Shown here one piece after another: positions 1-8,847 of a stretch of 64,000 nt of DNA (position 1 is its first letter; each line of letters starts with the position of its first letter). This DNA is from an uncultured Prevotellaceae bacterium (GTDB lineage Bacteria > Bacteroidota > Bacteroidia > Bacteroidales > Muribaculaceae), in contig ONJX01000012.1 in the NCBI GenBank assembly GCA_900318255.1, forward strand, positions 16,184-80,183, read 5' to 3'. A program made the translations under genes and the position numbers. The notes beneath the pieces are model-generated. The model searched no databases. It saw only the letters and a program-made list of their open reading frames with translations, and was not told the origin of the DNA.

Positions 1-638
1 CGAGTTGTATCTATCTTTCAGTAAGTTGTCACTAGAAGTTCGTCTTCGACGCACTAAGCTATTGATGCAATTTGGACCAAGCTGCGAACCCCTGCGGGGG
101 TCTTGCATGGTCTTGCGCACAAAGTCGGGTCTTCGACCCGCCCAGCGTCTTCGACGCTCACAGTGGGTCAACCTAATCGCGCAAGAATCGGTGAATAGTT
201 ACCTCATCAGTCCATTTTGTTAAACAATCTTAAAAAGCCAAGAAGCGGTCGCATAATTCTTGTATTAATTCTAATATTTTTTGTAATTTTGTACCCAGAA
301 AATACATCTAATCTTGTAAACCTTGAATAAGAAATCCTTTCCTTATGGATCTGTTATTTCCTTATGGTTTATTTGTTTATTTGAATTTGATGAAATGGTG
401 AGAAAACAAGTGCGTAAGTCTGCCACTTGGTTATGAGTTATGCCACAACGTTTTTTTGATAACTTGCACCCGAGTTAGTGCTTGTTACCTAGCGCATTGT
501 TGCAATGTGCCACGAGAAAACGTGTGAGGCAACAAACTTGCAATCGCGCTGACATGACTTTAGTCCACACGCAACTTGTTAAACAAAAATAGACATGGCT
601 GGTGGGCTAGCACTTTTTATTTCTGTGAAAAAACTATT
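1..638. other. Intergenic region with short palindromes
   Basis: No convincing gene is seen. Positions 40-160 hold several short palindromes built on TCTTCGA: CGTCTTCGACG near 41-51 and again near 146-156, and GGGTCTTCGACCC near 126-138. A GC-rich hairpin lies near 87-103. The motif CGGTGAATAGTTAC near 190-203 recurs inverted near 24334-24347. From about 290 to 638 the DNA looks like a long leader for the downstream secreted protein. It contains an imperfect dyad GCATTGTTGCAATG near 494-507. No open frame here has protein-like composition. Confidence 0.5.
284..291 (+). promoter_or_regulatory. Candidate -7 box for the secreted 1233-aa protein
   Basis: TAATTTTG fits the Bacteroidota -7 consensus TAnnTTTG. 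It is the only good match between the window start and the gene at 639. If used, it would give a leader of about 340 nt, unusually long for this phylum, so a second unseen promoter is possible. Confidence 0.35.
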
Positions 639-3600
639 ATGAAAGAACTAACGAAAAGAATTGGCAGATTGATTTGCCTCATCACGGCGGCAGTCTTTTC
701 GCTCCCTAGCTTGACGACGACTGCTGCAGCGCAGGATGCGCTTCCTCCTCCAGTTTATCCAGTGATTCATGACAAGGCTTGGTATGACGACCCTGCCAAT
801 GTTGCTCCGTTCACTTGGACTGATGAGCAAGGCGAGCAGCACGTGAACAAAGTCTGGGAAGAAGCAACAAACCCTTTGCACATTATAGCGCTGCTCAGCT
901 ATGTCTATACCAATCCTAAGATTCCAGGGTCTAACTATGCTATCCCCGACTCGGCCAACATGGAGGGTGTGTATAGATACAAACCAACACAAAAAGAATG
1001 GTGGAACCCAAATGGTGATTGGCAATACGATGGCTACGACAATGAACACGACACCCCCACTTGGCAAGGACACCCAATAAGGACCAACAACCTCTCGACC
1101 AAAATTGATTACACCCGTCATGTGAGAGACGACAATTACACTGGTGATGTTCAACCTGGCGACCAGCATTATGATTATGAGCAGAGCCTGAAAGCCAACA
1201 GAAACGGACTGCAGCTATGGGCCTACAACAACCCCTTCTTTACCATAGGCTACGACGGCATGCCCATAGTGGAGCAGCCCTATGAGCATGGCCTTACCGT
1301 CTTCTTGGTGAAGATGAAAGACTCCTATGATGAATATGAATATGACAGCTCCACGGGCAAAGTCTCACTTAAGCATGGAACCATGTCCACTAAATATCCT
1401 AACCCCGACAATGAAGGTGATGTTATTTATGGCATATCGGCATCGCTCTATAATTCTATCGCAAGCGAGATAGAAAGTGTTAGGCTCATCACAAATGCCG
1501 TGCGTATAGATGATGACCAGAGCAAGACCAATCACAACTCTGGCACACTCTTCAATGTGGATGAGAACGACATGAACCGCTTCTACTTCATCGCTAAGGG
1601 AACACCACGCCAGTCGGTAAAGATGCCCACTAAGCCTCTGTTTGAGGAATTCAGCCCCATTAGCTCACTGCTCAATGGCTGGGAGATGAATTTCTACAAC
1701 GAGCTTATGGAAGGCAAGATTTTCACCATGCAGCACGACTGCTCCAGCGTGCCTGAGCAGGCCCATGCCTTCTCGATGCATGGCCTGAATCCCGAGGTAA
1801 GCACCCATCGCGACGTGAGTGGGGTGACCTTGTGGATCCCTGACTACAGAATGGAGTATTGGGAGTATTACAAAGGAGATTTTGCCAACTACCAGCCTGC
1901 CAGCCGTGAAGGTTTCGGACGAGACCTGTTTAAATTATATGATAATAATGTGTGGCGTGTGATTCGTTACTTCAACTACAACCCCATGCACATGCCTTCG
2001 CTGGCACTATACACTTGCAAGCTCAAAGCCAGCACCGAGCCTACACAAGACTATGGTGAAGACAATCGCAACTATGATGTAACGCTCGACTGGTCAACTA
2101 CAGTGAGCAAGATTGCCGGCAGCAACAATGCCGTTCCCGAGGACTTTGATGTGTATGCCGTGGTGGATGGCGTGCGTCAGCCCGAACCGCTGTTCACTTT
2201 TGTCGCTGGGCAAGACAACTATTGCGATGTGATATATAACAACACCGACCTGGGCCAGGGCGAGGCACCATCGTCAATGTCACGAACTTTTAAGCACGTT
2301 TACTCGGTGCCTCAACATCCCGACCATGGCTACTGGCTCACCTATCAGGTGTTTGCCCGCGTTCACAAGCCCGATGGCTCGAGCGAGATATTTGCCAATG
2401 TGCTCTCCAACACCGACCGCGTGTGGATTCCTCCCTATCAGGGCTCGGGTGCCATCAAGTTAAATCTTGACGTGAACACCACAAGCGAGTATGACAGGAA
2501 CAAAGAGGTGAACCGCTATGTCAACACAATTAATATTAACAACAACCCCGGCAACCCACTCTTGATTAGCGACGTGTTTATGCGCAACAACAATGAGGGT
2601 TGGAATCCTGACCATGTTAACGGTGGTGGAATGCCAAATGGTGGATTCGAAAGTAACTCAGGTAGCCCATCATGGCAGTGGCAAGATAATAACATGGGTT
2701 CAGAAATTATAGTATATCGTTTCGATACCAGCAAACCGGCAGTTAAGACCGAGGTGGCCCGCGTTTATTTTAATTGTTTGGCAGATGGTTCTCGTTTCCG
2801 TTTTGCAGTAGGACGTAGAAATCAGGCCGAAAGTGCCAAAGAAGGTGAGTATATCTATACCAATGATGATCTTGATGGAGTCGAAGGTAGCAATGCTCGC
2901 CCATGGAGACAGTCTTGTGATGCTAATAGCTACAATGCTGCTGACGTCTTCCCGTTCAACAATAACCATGGCTATGCTCTAGGAACTAGTGATAAGACAG
3001 GAGATCATGCTCCTAATACCTATTTTACCAAGGGTCTCATGGTTACCGACGTCTTCGAGGCCAGCACAGCAAGCAATGAGCATCCAGCACAGTATGGCTA
3101 TATTGCCGAGTTCAACAAGTACTCAAATCCTGACGCTGCAAGCTGGGGTTACACCAATATTGAATACAGAAGCAACCAGGTGACAGTCGACGTTTACAAG
3201 AGCAATAGCGAGTCCTATGAACACACATTCACTAAGGATGAGATTGACAACGGCGACACTGAGCATGAGCTTAAAGTAGGTTACAAGGCGGGCTTGACAG
3301 TCAACAATATGCTCTATCTGCCTGAGATTTCAAAATACCATCTTTGGACTACCGATGGAATGGTTGAGAGTAGGGCCGAAAGAGATACTCCTAACACCTA
3401 TCTAGTTTTTGCTGGTAACACCAAAGTGGATGAGCCTGGACAGTTCCAGTCGGTGGTTACTATTCCCGACAAATCTCGCGAGGCCTACAATCTGGATAAT
3501 GTGTTCTACGTGCCAGTAATTACTGCCCAGCTGCCAGAGCGCAGCAACTGGATGACGAGTGATGGCACCACCAAGGCCAGCTACACCTATGGCAGCGACT

Positions 3601-4340
3601 ACCACGGCACCAACAACTGCACAGTAACCCTCATGGAGGACACAAAACATGAGATTGCAGCAAATTATGTCCCCGAGAACACTGAAATCAACTATGGCCA
3701 TGCAACAGAGCACGCGGTGATTGGCAGCAATCACTTCTATGGCTGCTACATGACCATTAGCAGCGCCATGTCGAGCAAAGACCTTGAGGTATATGGCGTG
3801 CGCGTGTGGCGTGTGCGCGACAAGGACAAGGACGGAAATGCCGAGGACGTGCTGGTGAACGGATGGTTCAAAGATAAGGGCTACGCTATCAACCAGAACA
3901 GTTTGCCACAATCGTGCTACTTCGTCATTGGAGATCTCGATGACAACAATGGCAATCTCACAGTAAGCCTCAAGGATGCTTTCCCTGGCCCTGATGTTGA
4001 GACACTCCAAGCCAATCAGGACTACCAACCCAAGTATATCGTCCGCTTCTATGCCCGCCTAAAGGGCACCTCACGCCGAGGCATCAACCTGATGGCCGAC
4101 GACCAGCCTCAAGAGGCTCAGGGAACGGTTTACTACGTCAGCGAGAATGATTACTACCCAGATTTTGAGGGCAACATTCCCACCGCGATAGGCGAGGTAA
4201 ATCTCTATGGAGATGTTGAGAGTGTGACCTATATCGATGGACTGGGACGCATGAGCAGCCGTCCATTCAAGGGCCTCAACATTGTAGTGACCCGACTGAG
4301 CAACGGCACCGTCACTAAGACTAAGATGATAAATAAATAA
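639..4340 (+). CDS. Large secreted protein with possible T9SS-like C-terminal tail
   Basis: This 1233-aa protein starts at the ATG at 639, not the in-frame ATG at 576, because only the later start gives a clean signal peptide: Lys/Arg-rich n-region, hydrophobic core, and a TTTAAAQ-like cleavage site near residue 32. The body is rich in Asn, Asp, Tyr and Trp, typical of extracellular or surface proteins, and I recognise no catalytic domain. The last ~60 residues run from 'YIDGLGRMSS' through 'PFKGLNIVVTR' to a short basic end. That layout resembles the C-terminal sorting tails of type IX secretion cargo (a Tyr/Gly stretch, then P-x-K-G-hydrophobic, then a terminal Lys). Secretion by T9SS is inference. 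The gene stands alone: a long leader precedes it and a terminator follows at 4374. Substrate-binding or adhesin roles are possible but unsupported. Confidence 0.75.
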   Translation: MKELTKRIGRLICLITAAVFSLPSLTTTAAAQDALPPPVYPVIHDKAWYDDPANVAPFTWTDEQGEQHVNKVWEEATNPLHIIALLSYVYTNPKIPGSNYAIPDSANMEGVYRYKPTQKEWWNPNGDWQYDGYDNEHDTPTWQGHPIRTNNLSTKIDYTRHVRDDNYTGDVQPGDQHYDYEQSLKANRNGLQLWAYNNPFFTIGYDGMPIVEQPYEHGLTVFLVKMKDSYDEYEYDSSTGKVSLKHGTMSTKYPNPDNEGDVIYGISASLYNSIASEIESVRLITNAVRIDDDQSKTNHNSGTLFNVDENDMNRFYFIAKGTPRQSVKMPTKPLFEEFSPISSLLNGWEMNFYNELMEGKIFTMQHDCSSVPEQAHAFSMHGLNPEVSTHRDVSGVTLWIPDYRMEYWEYYKGDFANYQPASREGFGRDLFKLYDNNVWRVIRYFNYNPMHMPSLALYTCKLKASTEPTQDYGEDNRNYDVTLDWSTTVSKIAGSNNAVPEDFDVYAVVDGVRQPEPLFTFVAGQDNYCDVIYNNTDLGQGEAPSSMSRTFKHVYSVPQHPDHGYWLTYQVFARVHKPDGSSEIFANVLSNTDRVWIPPYQGSGAIKLNLDVNTTSEYDRNKEVNRYVNTININNNPGNPLLISDVFMRNNNEGWNPDHVNGGGMPNGGFESNSGSPSWQWQDNNMGSEIIVYRFDTSKPAVKTEVARVYFNCLADGSRFRFAVGRRNQAESAKEGEYIYTNDDLDGVEGSNARPWRQSCDANSYNAADVFPFNNNHGYALGTSDKTGDHAPNTYFTKGLMVTDVFEASTASNEHPAQYGYIAEFNKYSNPDAASWGYTNIEYRSNQVTVDVYKSNSESYEHTFTKDEIDNGDTEHELKVGYKAGLTVNNMLYLPEISKYHLWTTDGMVESRAERDTPNTYLVFAGNTKVDEPGQFQSVVTIPDKSREAYNLDNVFYVPVITAQLPERSNWMTSDGTTKASYTYGSDYHGTNNCTVTLMEDTKHEIAANYVPENTEINYGHATEHAVIGSNHFYGCYMTISSAMSSKDLEVYGVRVWRVRDKDKDGNAEDVLVNGWFKDKGYAINQNSLPQSCYFVIGDLDDNNGNLTVSLKDAFPGPDVETLQANQDYQPKYIVRFYARLKGTSRRGINLMADDQPQEAQGTVYYVSENDYYPDFEGNIPTAIGEVNLYGDVESVTYIDGLGRMSSRPFKGLNIVVTRLSNGTVTKTKMINK

Positions 4341-4373
4341 CACAAAGCAAATCTCAGAATACTTTTCGTAAAG

Positions 4374-4410
4374 CTGGTTGTGGCTGTGAAGTCTGCAACC
4401 AGTTTTTTTC
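4374..4410 (+). terminator. Intrinsic terminator after the secreted protein
   Basis: A 7-bp stem CTGGTTG/CAACCAG (4374-4380 with 4396-4402) is followed at once by a run of seven T. It lies 33 nt after the stop at 4340. Confidence 0.85.
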
Positions 4411-4435
4411 TTTTATATTAGCATTTTGCCAGCTC

Positions 4436-4835
4436 GTTTTCTTGCCCTCTCGTCCTCTCGTTTTCTTGTTTTCTTGTCCTCTCGTCCCCTCGTCCTCTCG
4501 TCCTCTCGTCCCCTCGTCCTCTCGTCCTCTTGTCCTCTTGTTCCCTCGTCCTCTTGTCCTCTCGTCTTCTCGCCCTCTTGTTTTCTTGTCTTCTTGTCCT
4601 CTCGTTTTCTCGTCCTCTTGTTTTCTTGTCCTCTCGTTTTCTTGTCCTCTCGTTTTCTTGTTTTCTTGTCCTCTCGTTTTCTTGTCCTCTCGTTTTCTTG
4701 TCCTCTCGTTTTCTTGTCCTCTCGTTTTCTTGTCTTCTTGTCCTCTCGTTTTCTTGTCCTCTCGTTTTCTTGTCCTCTTGTATTCTCGTCTTCTTGTATT
4801 CTTGTCCTCTTGTTTTCTCGTCCTCTCGTTTTCTT
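4436..4835. repeat. Degenerate 8-bp tandem array (TyyTCTyG, ~50 units)
   Basis: About 400 bp are built from an 8-bp word whose variants include TCCTCTCG, TCCTCTTG, TTTTCTTG, TCTTCTCG and TATTCTCG. The strand is almost pure pyrimidine plus G, so no stop codons arise. As 8 is not a multiple of 3, all three plus frames stay open for over 120 codons as Leu/Ser/Phe/Val-rich strings. These are artefacts of composition, not genes. The same word appears on the opposite strand at 6344-6395, so the preA-like gene is flanked by inverted arrays. Confidence 0.9.
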
Positions 4836-4851
4836 TTTAACTATTTTTTTG

Positions 4852-4859
4852 TAACTTTG
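4852..4859 (+). promoter_or_regulatory. -7 box upstream of preA-like gene
   Basis: TAACTTTG matches TAnnTTTG and lies 51 nt before the ATG at 4910, just after the 8-bp array and a T-rich stretch in the -33 region. Confidence 0.65.
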
Positions 4860-4909
4860 CGCTTTAAAATGAAAAATACCAACATCTCACATCTGATATC
4901 TTTAACATT

Positions 4910-6379
4910 ATGGAACGAAAACTAAACATCAAGGAAGAGGCGGCACGGTGCTTGCTGTGCCATGATGCGCCATGCACTAAGGCTTGCGGCAATGGCGACC
5001 CAGCACGAGCTATTCGTGCCATCAGGTTTGACAACGCGGCACTGGCACGACAGTGGATTGACGGCTGCTCCGAGCAGGACCTGGAGAATGCTGAGCGCGC
5101 CTGTCTGCACTACGACCGCCCCATCCGCATCGCGGAGATGGCCCGGCAGCTGCCCGCTTGCGAGAAGCCCACAAAGCTGCCTTCGCTCGAGATAGACTTT
5201 TGCGACATCCATTGCGAGAACCCATTTTTCCTGGCATCGTCGTCGGTGTGTACCAGCTATGAGATGGTGGCACGCGCCTTTGATGCCGGCTGGGCTGGCG
5301 TGTTTTTCAAGACCATCTGCCTGCACGACATCGAGGAGGTGTCGCCACGCTTCGACGTGGTGAACCGCGATGGCGCCACGGGCGACTTCTATGCCCTGCG
5401 CAACATGGAGCAGCTCAGCGAGAACCCCGCCGAGGTTGACTTCGACACCTTGCACCGCCTCAAGCAAGACTATCCCTCTAAAGTGGTGGTGGCATCTATC
5501 ATGGGACAGACCGAGGAAGAATGGATGATACTCGCCAAGATGGCGCAGGATGCTGGGGCTGATGCCGTGGAGCTCAACTTCTCGTGCCCGCAGATGCGTC
5601 TGGCCGGCATGGGAAGCGACGTGGGGCAAAACCCTGAGCTGGTACTCTTCTACACGGCACTGGTGAAACGCGTGGTCAGCATTCCCGTCATCCCCAAGAT
5701 GACACCTAACATCACCCATATCAACCAGCCGGCTATGGCGGCTCACTTTGCCAATGCCGACGCCATCAGCGCCATCAACACCATCAAGAGCGTGACGATG
5801 GCGGGTCGCGGCATGGTGTCGGGGCAGAAGACCATCTCAGGCCTTTCGGGACGTGCCGTGAAGCCCATCGCGCTAAGGTATATCCTGGAAATGGCTAAGA
5901 ATCGCATGATGAAAGGACAGGAGCTTAGCGGAATAGGCGGCATTGAGACGTGGCGCGACGCACTCGAGTTCCTGCAACTGGGATGCACTAATGTGCAAGT
6001 GTGCACTGCCGTGATGCAGTATGGCTACCGCATCATCGACGACCTCAAGCTGGGCTTGCAGCACTACATGATAGAGCACGGCGTGAACAGCCTCAACGAG
6101 ATTGTGGGCGAGCAGCTGCCATACTTTGTGAACCCTAACGACCTCGACCGCGACACAGTGCTCTTCCCGATGATTGACCGCGACAAGTGCATAGGCTGCG
6201 GCCGCTGCCACGTCTCGTGCATGGATGGCGGGCATCAGGCAATAACCTTTAGCGAGGACCACAAGCCACAAATCATAGGCTCGAAATGCGTGGGCTGCCA
6301 CCTGTGCAGCCTAGTGTGCCCCACAGGAGCCATTGCCCAAGCCAAGAGAGTCAAGAAGACTAGAAGACAAGAGAGCTAG
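4910..6379 (+). CDS. preA: PreA-type dihydropyrimidine dehydrogenase with N-terminal Fe-S domain
   Basis: This 489-aa flavo-iron-sulfur protein is of the NAD-dependent dihydropyrimidine dehydrogenase (PreA) type, which reduces uracil or thymine in the cytoplasm. Residues 14-26 hold a C-x2-C-x4-C-x3-C cluster motif like the N-terminal domain of PreT and eukaryotic DPD. A dihydroorotate-dehydrogenase-like FMN barrel spans about 95-400, with the active-site loop 'ELNFSCPQM'. Two ferredoxin 4Fe-4S motifs follow, 'CIGCGRCHVSC' and 'CVGCHLCSLVCP', near 425-475. Typical PreA lacks the N-terminal ~80 residues, so this looks like PreA carrying part of its partner. No PreT (FAD/NADH subunit) lies nearby. 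The last ~10 residues (KRVKKTRRQES) are encoded by the 8-bp word array, so the stop codon was probably supplied by the repeat. Substrate is inferred from family only. Confidence 0.82.
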   Translation: MERKLNIKEEAARCLLCHDAPCTKACGNGDPARAIRAIRFDNAALARQWIDGCSEQDLENAERACLHYDRPIRIAEMARQLPACEKPTKLPSLEIDFCDIHCENPFFLASSSVCTSYEMVARAFDAGWAGVFFKTICLHDIEEVSPRFDVVNRDGATGDFYALRNMEQLSENPAEVDFDTLHRLKQDYPSKVVVASIMGQTEEEWMILAKMAQDAGADAVELNFSCPQMRLAGMGSDVGQNPELVLFYTALVKRVVSIPVIPKMTPNITHINQPAMAAHFANADAISAINTIKSVTMAGRGMVSGQKTISGLSGRAVKPIALRYILEMAKNRMMKGQELSGIGGIETWRDALEFLQLGCTNVQVCTAVMQYGYRIIDDLKLGLQHYMIEHGVNSLNEIVGEQLPYFVNPNDLDRDTVLFPMIDRDKCIGCGRCHVSCMDGGHQAITFSEDHKPQIIGSKCVGCHLCSLVCPTGAIAQAKRVKKTRRQES

Positions 6380-6395
6380 AGAACAAGAGGACAAG
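6344..6395. repeat. Degenerate 8-bp array overlapping the preA 3' end
   Basis: Words such as ACAAGAGG, ACTAGAAG and GCTAGAGA run with 8-bp spacing. They are reverse complements of the words in the 4436-4835 array. The array encodes the basic tail and stop codon of the preA-like gene. Confidence 0.7.
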
Positions 6396-6430
6396 AATGT
6401 CCTCAAAGGGACGGTTCTTTTGGGGACATT
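6396..6430. repeat. PAL2 palindrome, copy 1
   Basis: Arms AATGTCCTCAAAG and CTTTTGGGGACATT surround a short loop (GGACGGTT). The sequence is homologous to the hairpin at 33872-33914, reverse-complemented. It lies between convergent genes and may also act as a terminator. Confidence 0.7.
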
Positions 6431-6458
6431 TTGGGGGGCAGTAGCTGTCACACTTAAC

Positions 6459-6478
6459 GGACAAGGCACGCCTTGTCC
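6459..6478. repeat. PAL1 palindrome, copy 1
   Basis: GGACAAGGCACGCCTTGTCC, near-perfect dyad. It is one of six copies in the window (others at 8797, 11811, 24448, 25696 and 33744), all intergenic. Confidence 0.9.
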
Positions 6479-6480
6479 AC

Positions 6481-6516
6481 ACTTAACACTTAACATTTAT
6501 CACTTAACACTTACCT
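6481..6516. repeat. 7-bp word array (ACTTAAC)
   Basis: About five units of ACTTAAC and variants (ATTTATC, ACTTACC). The stop codon of the minus-strand gene ending at 6511 lies inside the last unit. Confidence 0.7.
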
Positions 6517-8703
6517 TGTGAGCTTCTTGGTGAGCGTGAGCACGTTCTTGCCGTCGATGCGCTCGTAGTTGATGGTGTCCATGAGCTGGCGCACGAGGAA
6601 GATGCCCAGGCCGCCTATGCGTCGCTCCTCGGCGGTGAGTGAGGTGTCAACATCGGGGGCGTCGGTGGGAGCAAAGCTCATGCCGCTGTCGGTGAGCACA
6701 AACTTCATAGCACTTGCCGTGGCGGTAGCCTTTACGTTGAGCTCTCCTGTCTCGCCCTCGGGATAAGCATAGTTGATGACATTGACCGCGGCCTCCTCAA
6801 CTGCCAGCCGCATTTGCGCCACCTCGCTCATGTCCATGTGGAGGTCGGTGCAGAAGGCATCGACAAAGTCGTTGAGGCGAGTGACCTGCTCCACGTCGTT
6901 AGTGACGGTAATTTCTCGCTCGAGCACGATGTCTTCTACTGCGGGCGTGTATTTTATTGCCAGCATGGTGAGGTCGTCGCTCTGCTCGGCTTCGCCCACG
7001 AAGTGGTGCATGCCCTCGAGTACCGAGTCGAGCAAAACTTGTGGCGATGAGCCTATTGTTGATTTCACTATATCGAGCACACGGCTCATGCCAAACTGCT
7101 GCTGGTGGGAGTTCATGGCCTCGGTAAGGCCATCGGTATAGAGCAGGAAGGTGTTGCCCGGCTCGAGCTGGGTGTTCTGACCCTCATACTGCCAGTCGTT
7201 CATCACTGCCAGAGGTAGATTGGGCTTCACGTCGAGCTTGAACACTTCATCGGTAGTCATAATGGGGGTGTCGTGGCCAGCGTTGCAGTAGTGCAGGCGC
7301 CCAGTGGGCAAGTCGAGCACACCGATGAAGAAGGTGACAAACATGCTCGACTCATTGCCCTCGCACACCGCATGGTTAATCATCTGCATGATGCGGGCGG
7401 GATTACTCTCGCGGGCACCAATGGCACGGAACAGCGAGTGAGTCACCGACATCACCAGCGCCGAGGGCACGCCCTTGCCGCTGGCATCGCCAATGCAGAA
7501 GAAGAGCTTGTCGTCGCGCAAGAAGAAGTCGTAGATGTCGCCTCCCACCTCGCGGGCGGCAACCAGAGTGCCGGCAATGTCGATATTGCTATGGCTCAAG
7601 TCCTCGTGGGGCAGCATGTCGCTCTGGATGCGCTGGGCCACCTTGAGCTCACTGTCGATGCGCATGCGCTCATTCTCGTTTTCTACTAGCCGCTTGTTGT
7701 CCTTGAGGAAACGATAGACGATATATCCCAGCAGGGCAAATCCCATGAGCATGAAAAAGAATATCTTAAACCGCAGCCTCACCAGCTCGCCAAACACCTC
7801 ATTGTCGTAGCACACCACCGCCACCTGCCAGTGCGGCTTGCCCTTCATGTGGTGGAAGAACACACACGCATCTTGACCATCCTCGGTAACAAACTCTATA
7901 ACATTGATTTTGCTGTTGGTCACCACACGCTTTGGTGAGGAGGGGTCGTTAATGAGACGTACTGCATCGTCAAAGTCCTTGTGCTTGGGGTGGTCGGGAG
8001 AGGGCTGCGAGATGAGCCTGCCGTCGTCGGTGAGCAGGAGGCAGTAGGACGACGGATAGATGTGACGGTTGTTGATTGTGTCGCTAAGCCACTTAATCGA
8101 CAAGTCGATGCCGGCGACACCGGCTATGCGGTCGTCATCGTCTTTTATAGGCACTGAATAGGTGGTAATAAACGACTTGGTCTCAACGTTTTCGATGTAG
8201 GGGTCGCTCCAGTAAGGCTCACCAGTGGTGATGGGCACTTTGTAGAAGTCCAGGTTGGTGTAGTCGTGGCCGCCACGCTGTGCTATCTGCTTCACTTCCA
8301 CCCCGCTCGATGTGTTGAATGCCCATGGCTCACACAGCTCATCCTTGTTGTGGTAATAACCAGGAACAAAAGCCAGACCCACCCCGTTGATATGTTGGTT
8401 GGCTTGAATGATTGATCGCAAAGTGCTGTTTATTGACTTCGAATCAGAGATATCTTCCTCAATATCGTCCCTGTTGCTAATGAGAACCTGCTCAATGGTG
8501 TTGAGCATGCTCTTGACAAGAATAGCCTTCATGGTGATTTCCATCGACGCCTTCTTCTCGAGCTCACTCTCAAGGAGTTTCTTAGTGTAGTAGTATTGCG
8601 CTGCCGAAAAAATCTCCATCAGCAATGCCGCACACACAATCATCAGGGCCAGCCACGTGCCACCCTTAAAGATATTCCTTATTTTTTTGAGCATATTCTT
8701 CAT
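6511..8703 (-). CDS. Membrane sensor: Cache + SpoIIE-type PP2C phosphatase + HATPase
   Basis: This 730-aa protein probably controls a partner-switching (anti-sigma/anti-anti-sigma) pathway. A first membrane helix lies at about residues 15-37, followed by an extracytoplasmic double-Cache-like sensor to ~310. A second helix (~320-340, 'FFFMLMGFALLGYIVYRFL') leads to a SpoIIE/RsbU phosphatase domain with the motifs 'EVGGDIYDFF' and 'IGDASGKGVPSALVMS'. The last ~130 residues are a GHKL ATPase of the RsbW type ('VEEAAVNVINYAYP', then 'GGLGIFLVRQLMD'). A phosphatase and a kinase-like domain in one chain suggest opposing activities toward an STAS-domain partner; none is seen in this window. Start: the ATG at 8703 gives MKNMLKK before the first helix. 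The longer frame to 8766 would translate the TCGAG-word array and is rejected. The stop lies in a 7-bp array. Confidence 0.85.
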   Translation of the reverse strand: MKNMLKKIRNIFKGGTWLALMIVCAALLMEIFSAAQYYYTKKLLESELEKKASMEITMKAILVKSMLNTIEQVLISNRDDIEEDISDSKSINSTLRSIIQANQHINGVGLAFVPGYYHNKDELCEPWAFNTSSGVEVKQIAQRGGHDYTNLDFYKVPITTGEPYWSDPYIENVETKSFITTYSVPIKDDDDRIAGVAGIDLSIKWLSDTINNRHIYPSSYCLLLTDDGRLISQPSPDHPKHKDFDDAVRLINDPSSPKRVVTNSKINVIEFVTEDGQDACVFFHHMKGKPHWQVAVVCYDNEVFGELVRLRFKIFFFMLMGFALLGYIVYRFLKDNKRLVENENERMRIDSELKVAQRIQSDMLPHEDLSHSNIDIAGTLVAAREVGGDIYDFFLRDDKLFFCIGDASGKGVPSALVMSVTHSLFRAIGARESNPARIMQMINHAVCEGNESSMFVTFFIGVLDLPTGRLHYCNAGHDTPIMTTDEVFKLDVKPNLPLAVMNDWQYEGQNTQLEPGNTFLLYTDGLTEAMNSHQQQFGMSRVLDIVKSTIGSSPQVLLDSVLEGMHHFVGEAEQSDDLTMLAIKYTPAVEDIVLEREITVTNDVEQVTRLNDFVDAFCTDLHMDMSEVAQMRLAVEEAAVNVINYAYPEGETGELNVKATATASAMKFVLTDSGMSFAPTDAPDVDTSLTAEERRIGGLGIFLVRQLMDTINYERIDGKNVLTLTKKLTR

Positions 8704-8736
8704 CTGAGACGATTTTTTTAGTGATTGACCCAGCAA

Positions 8737-8780
8737 ATTATATCGAGTAGTCGAGAAATCGAGCAATCGAGTAGTCGAGT
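8737..8780. repeat. 8-bp word array (ATCGAGTA / GTCGAGAA)
   Basis: Five to six units of [AG]TCGAGnn at 8-bp spacing lie just upstream of the Cache/PP2C gene start. The word differs from that of the other arrays in the window, but the period is the same. Confidence 0.75.
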
Positions 8781-8796
8781 TTATTTAACACTTCTA

Positions 8797-8816
8797 GGAC
8801 AAGGCACGCCTTGTCC
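8797..8816. repeat. PAL1 palindrome, copy 2
   Basis: GGACAAGGCACGCCTTGTCC followed by CTAC. It is followed by 7-bp-like words (ATTTAAC, ACTTTAC) that run into the stop codon at 8848 of the next minus-strand gene. Confidence 0.9.
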
Positions 8817-8847
8817 CTACTTGACATTTAACACTTTACACTTAAAT

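Noticed and set aside
5..223. 72-codon open frame at the window start
   Set aside because: It runs through palindromic TCTTCGA repeats, has no promoter and no protein-like pattern.
4426..4925. Three overlapping plus-strand open frames of 131-142 codons
   Set aside because: They arise from the stop-free 8-bp word array; composition is only Leu, Ser, Phe, Val, Pro, Cys and Arg, and all frames are open alike.
8704..8766. Upstream start for the Cache/PP2C protein
   Set aside because: It would translate the TCGAG word array; the ATG at 8703 is directly before the first membrane helix.
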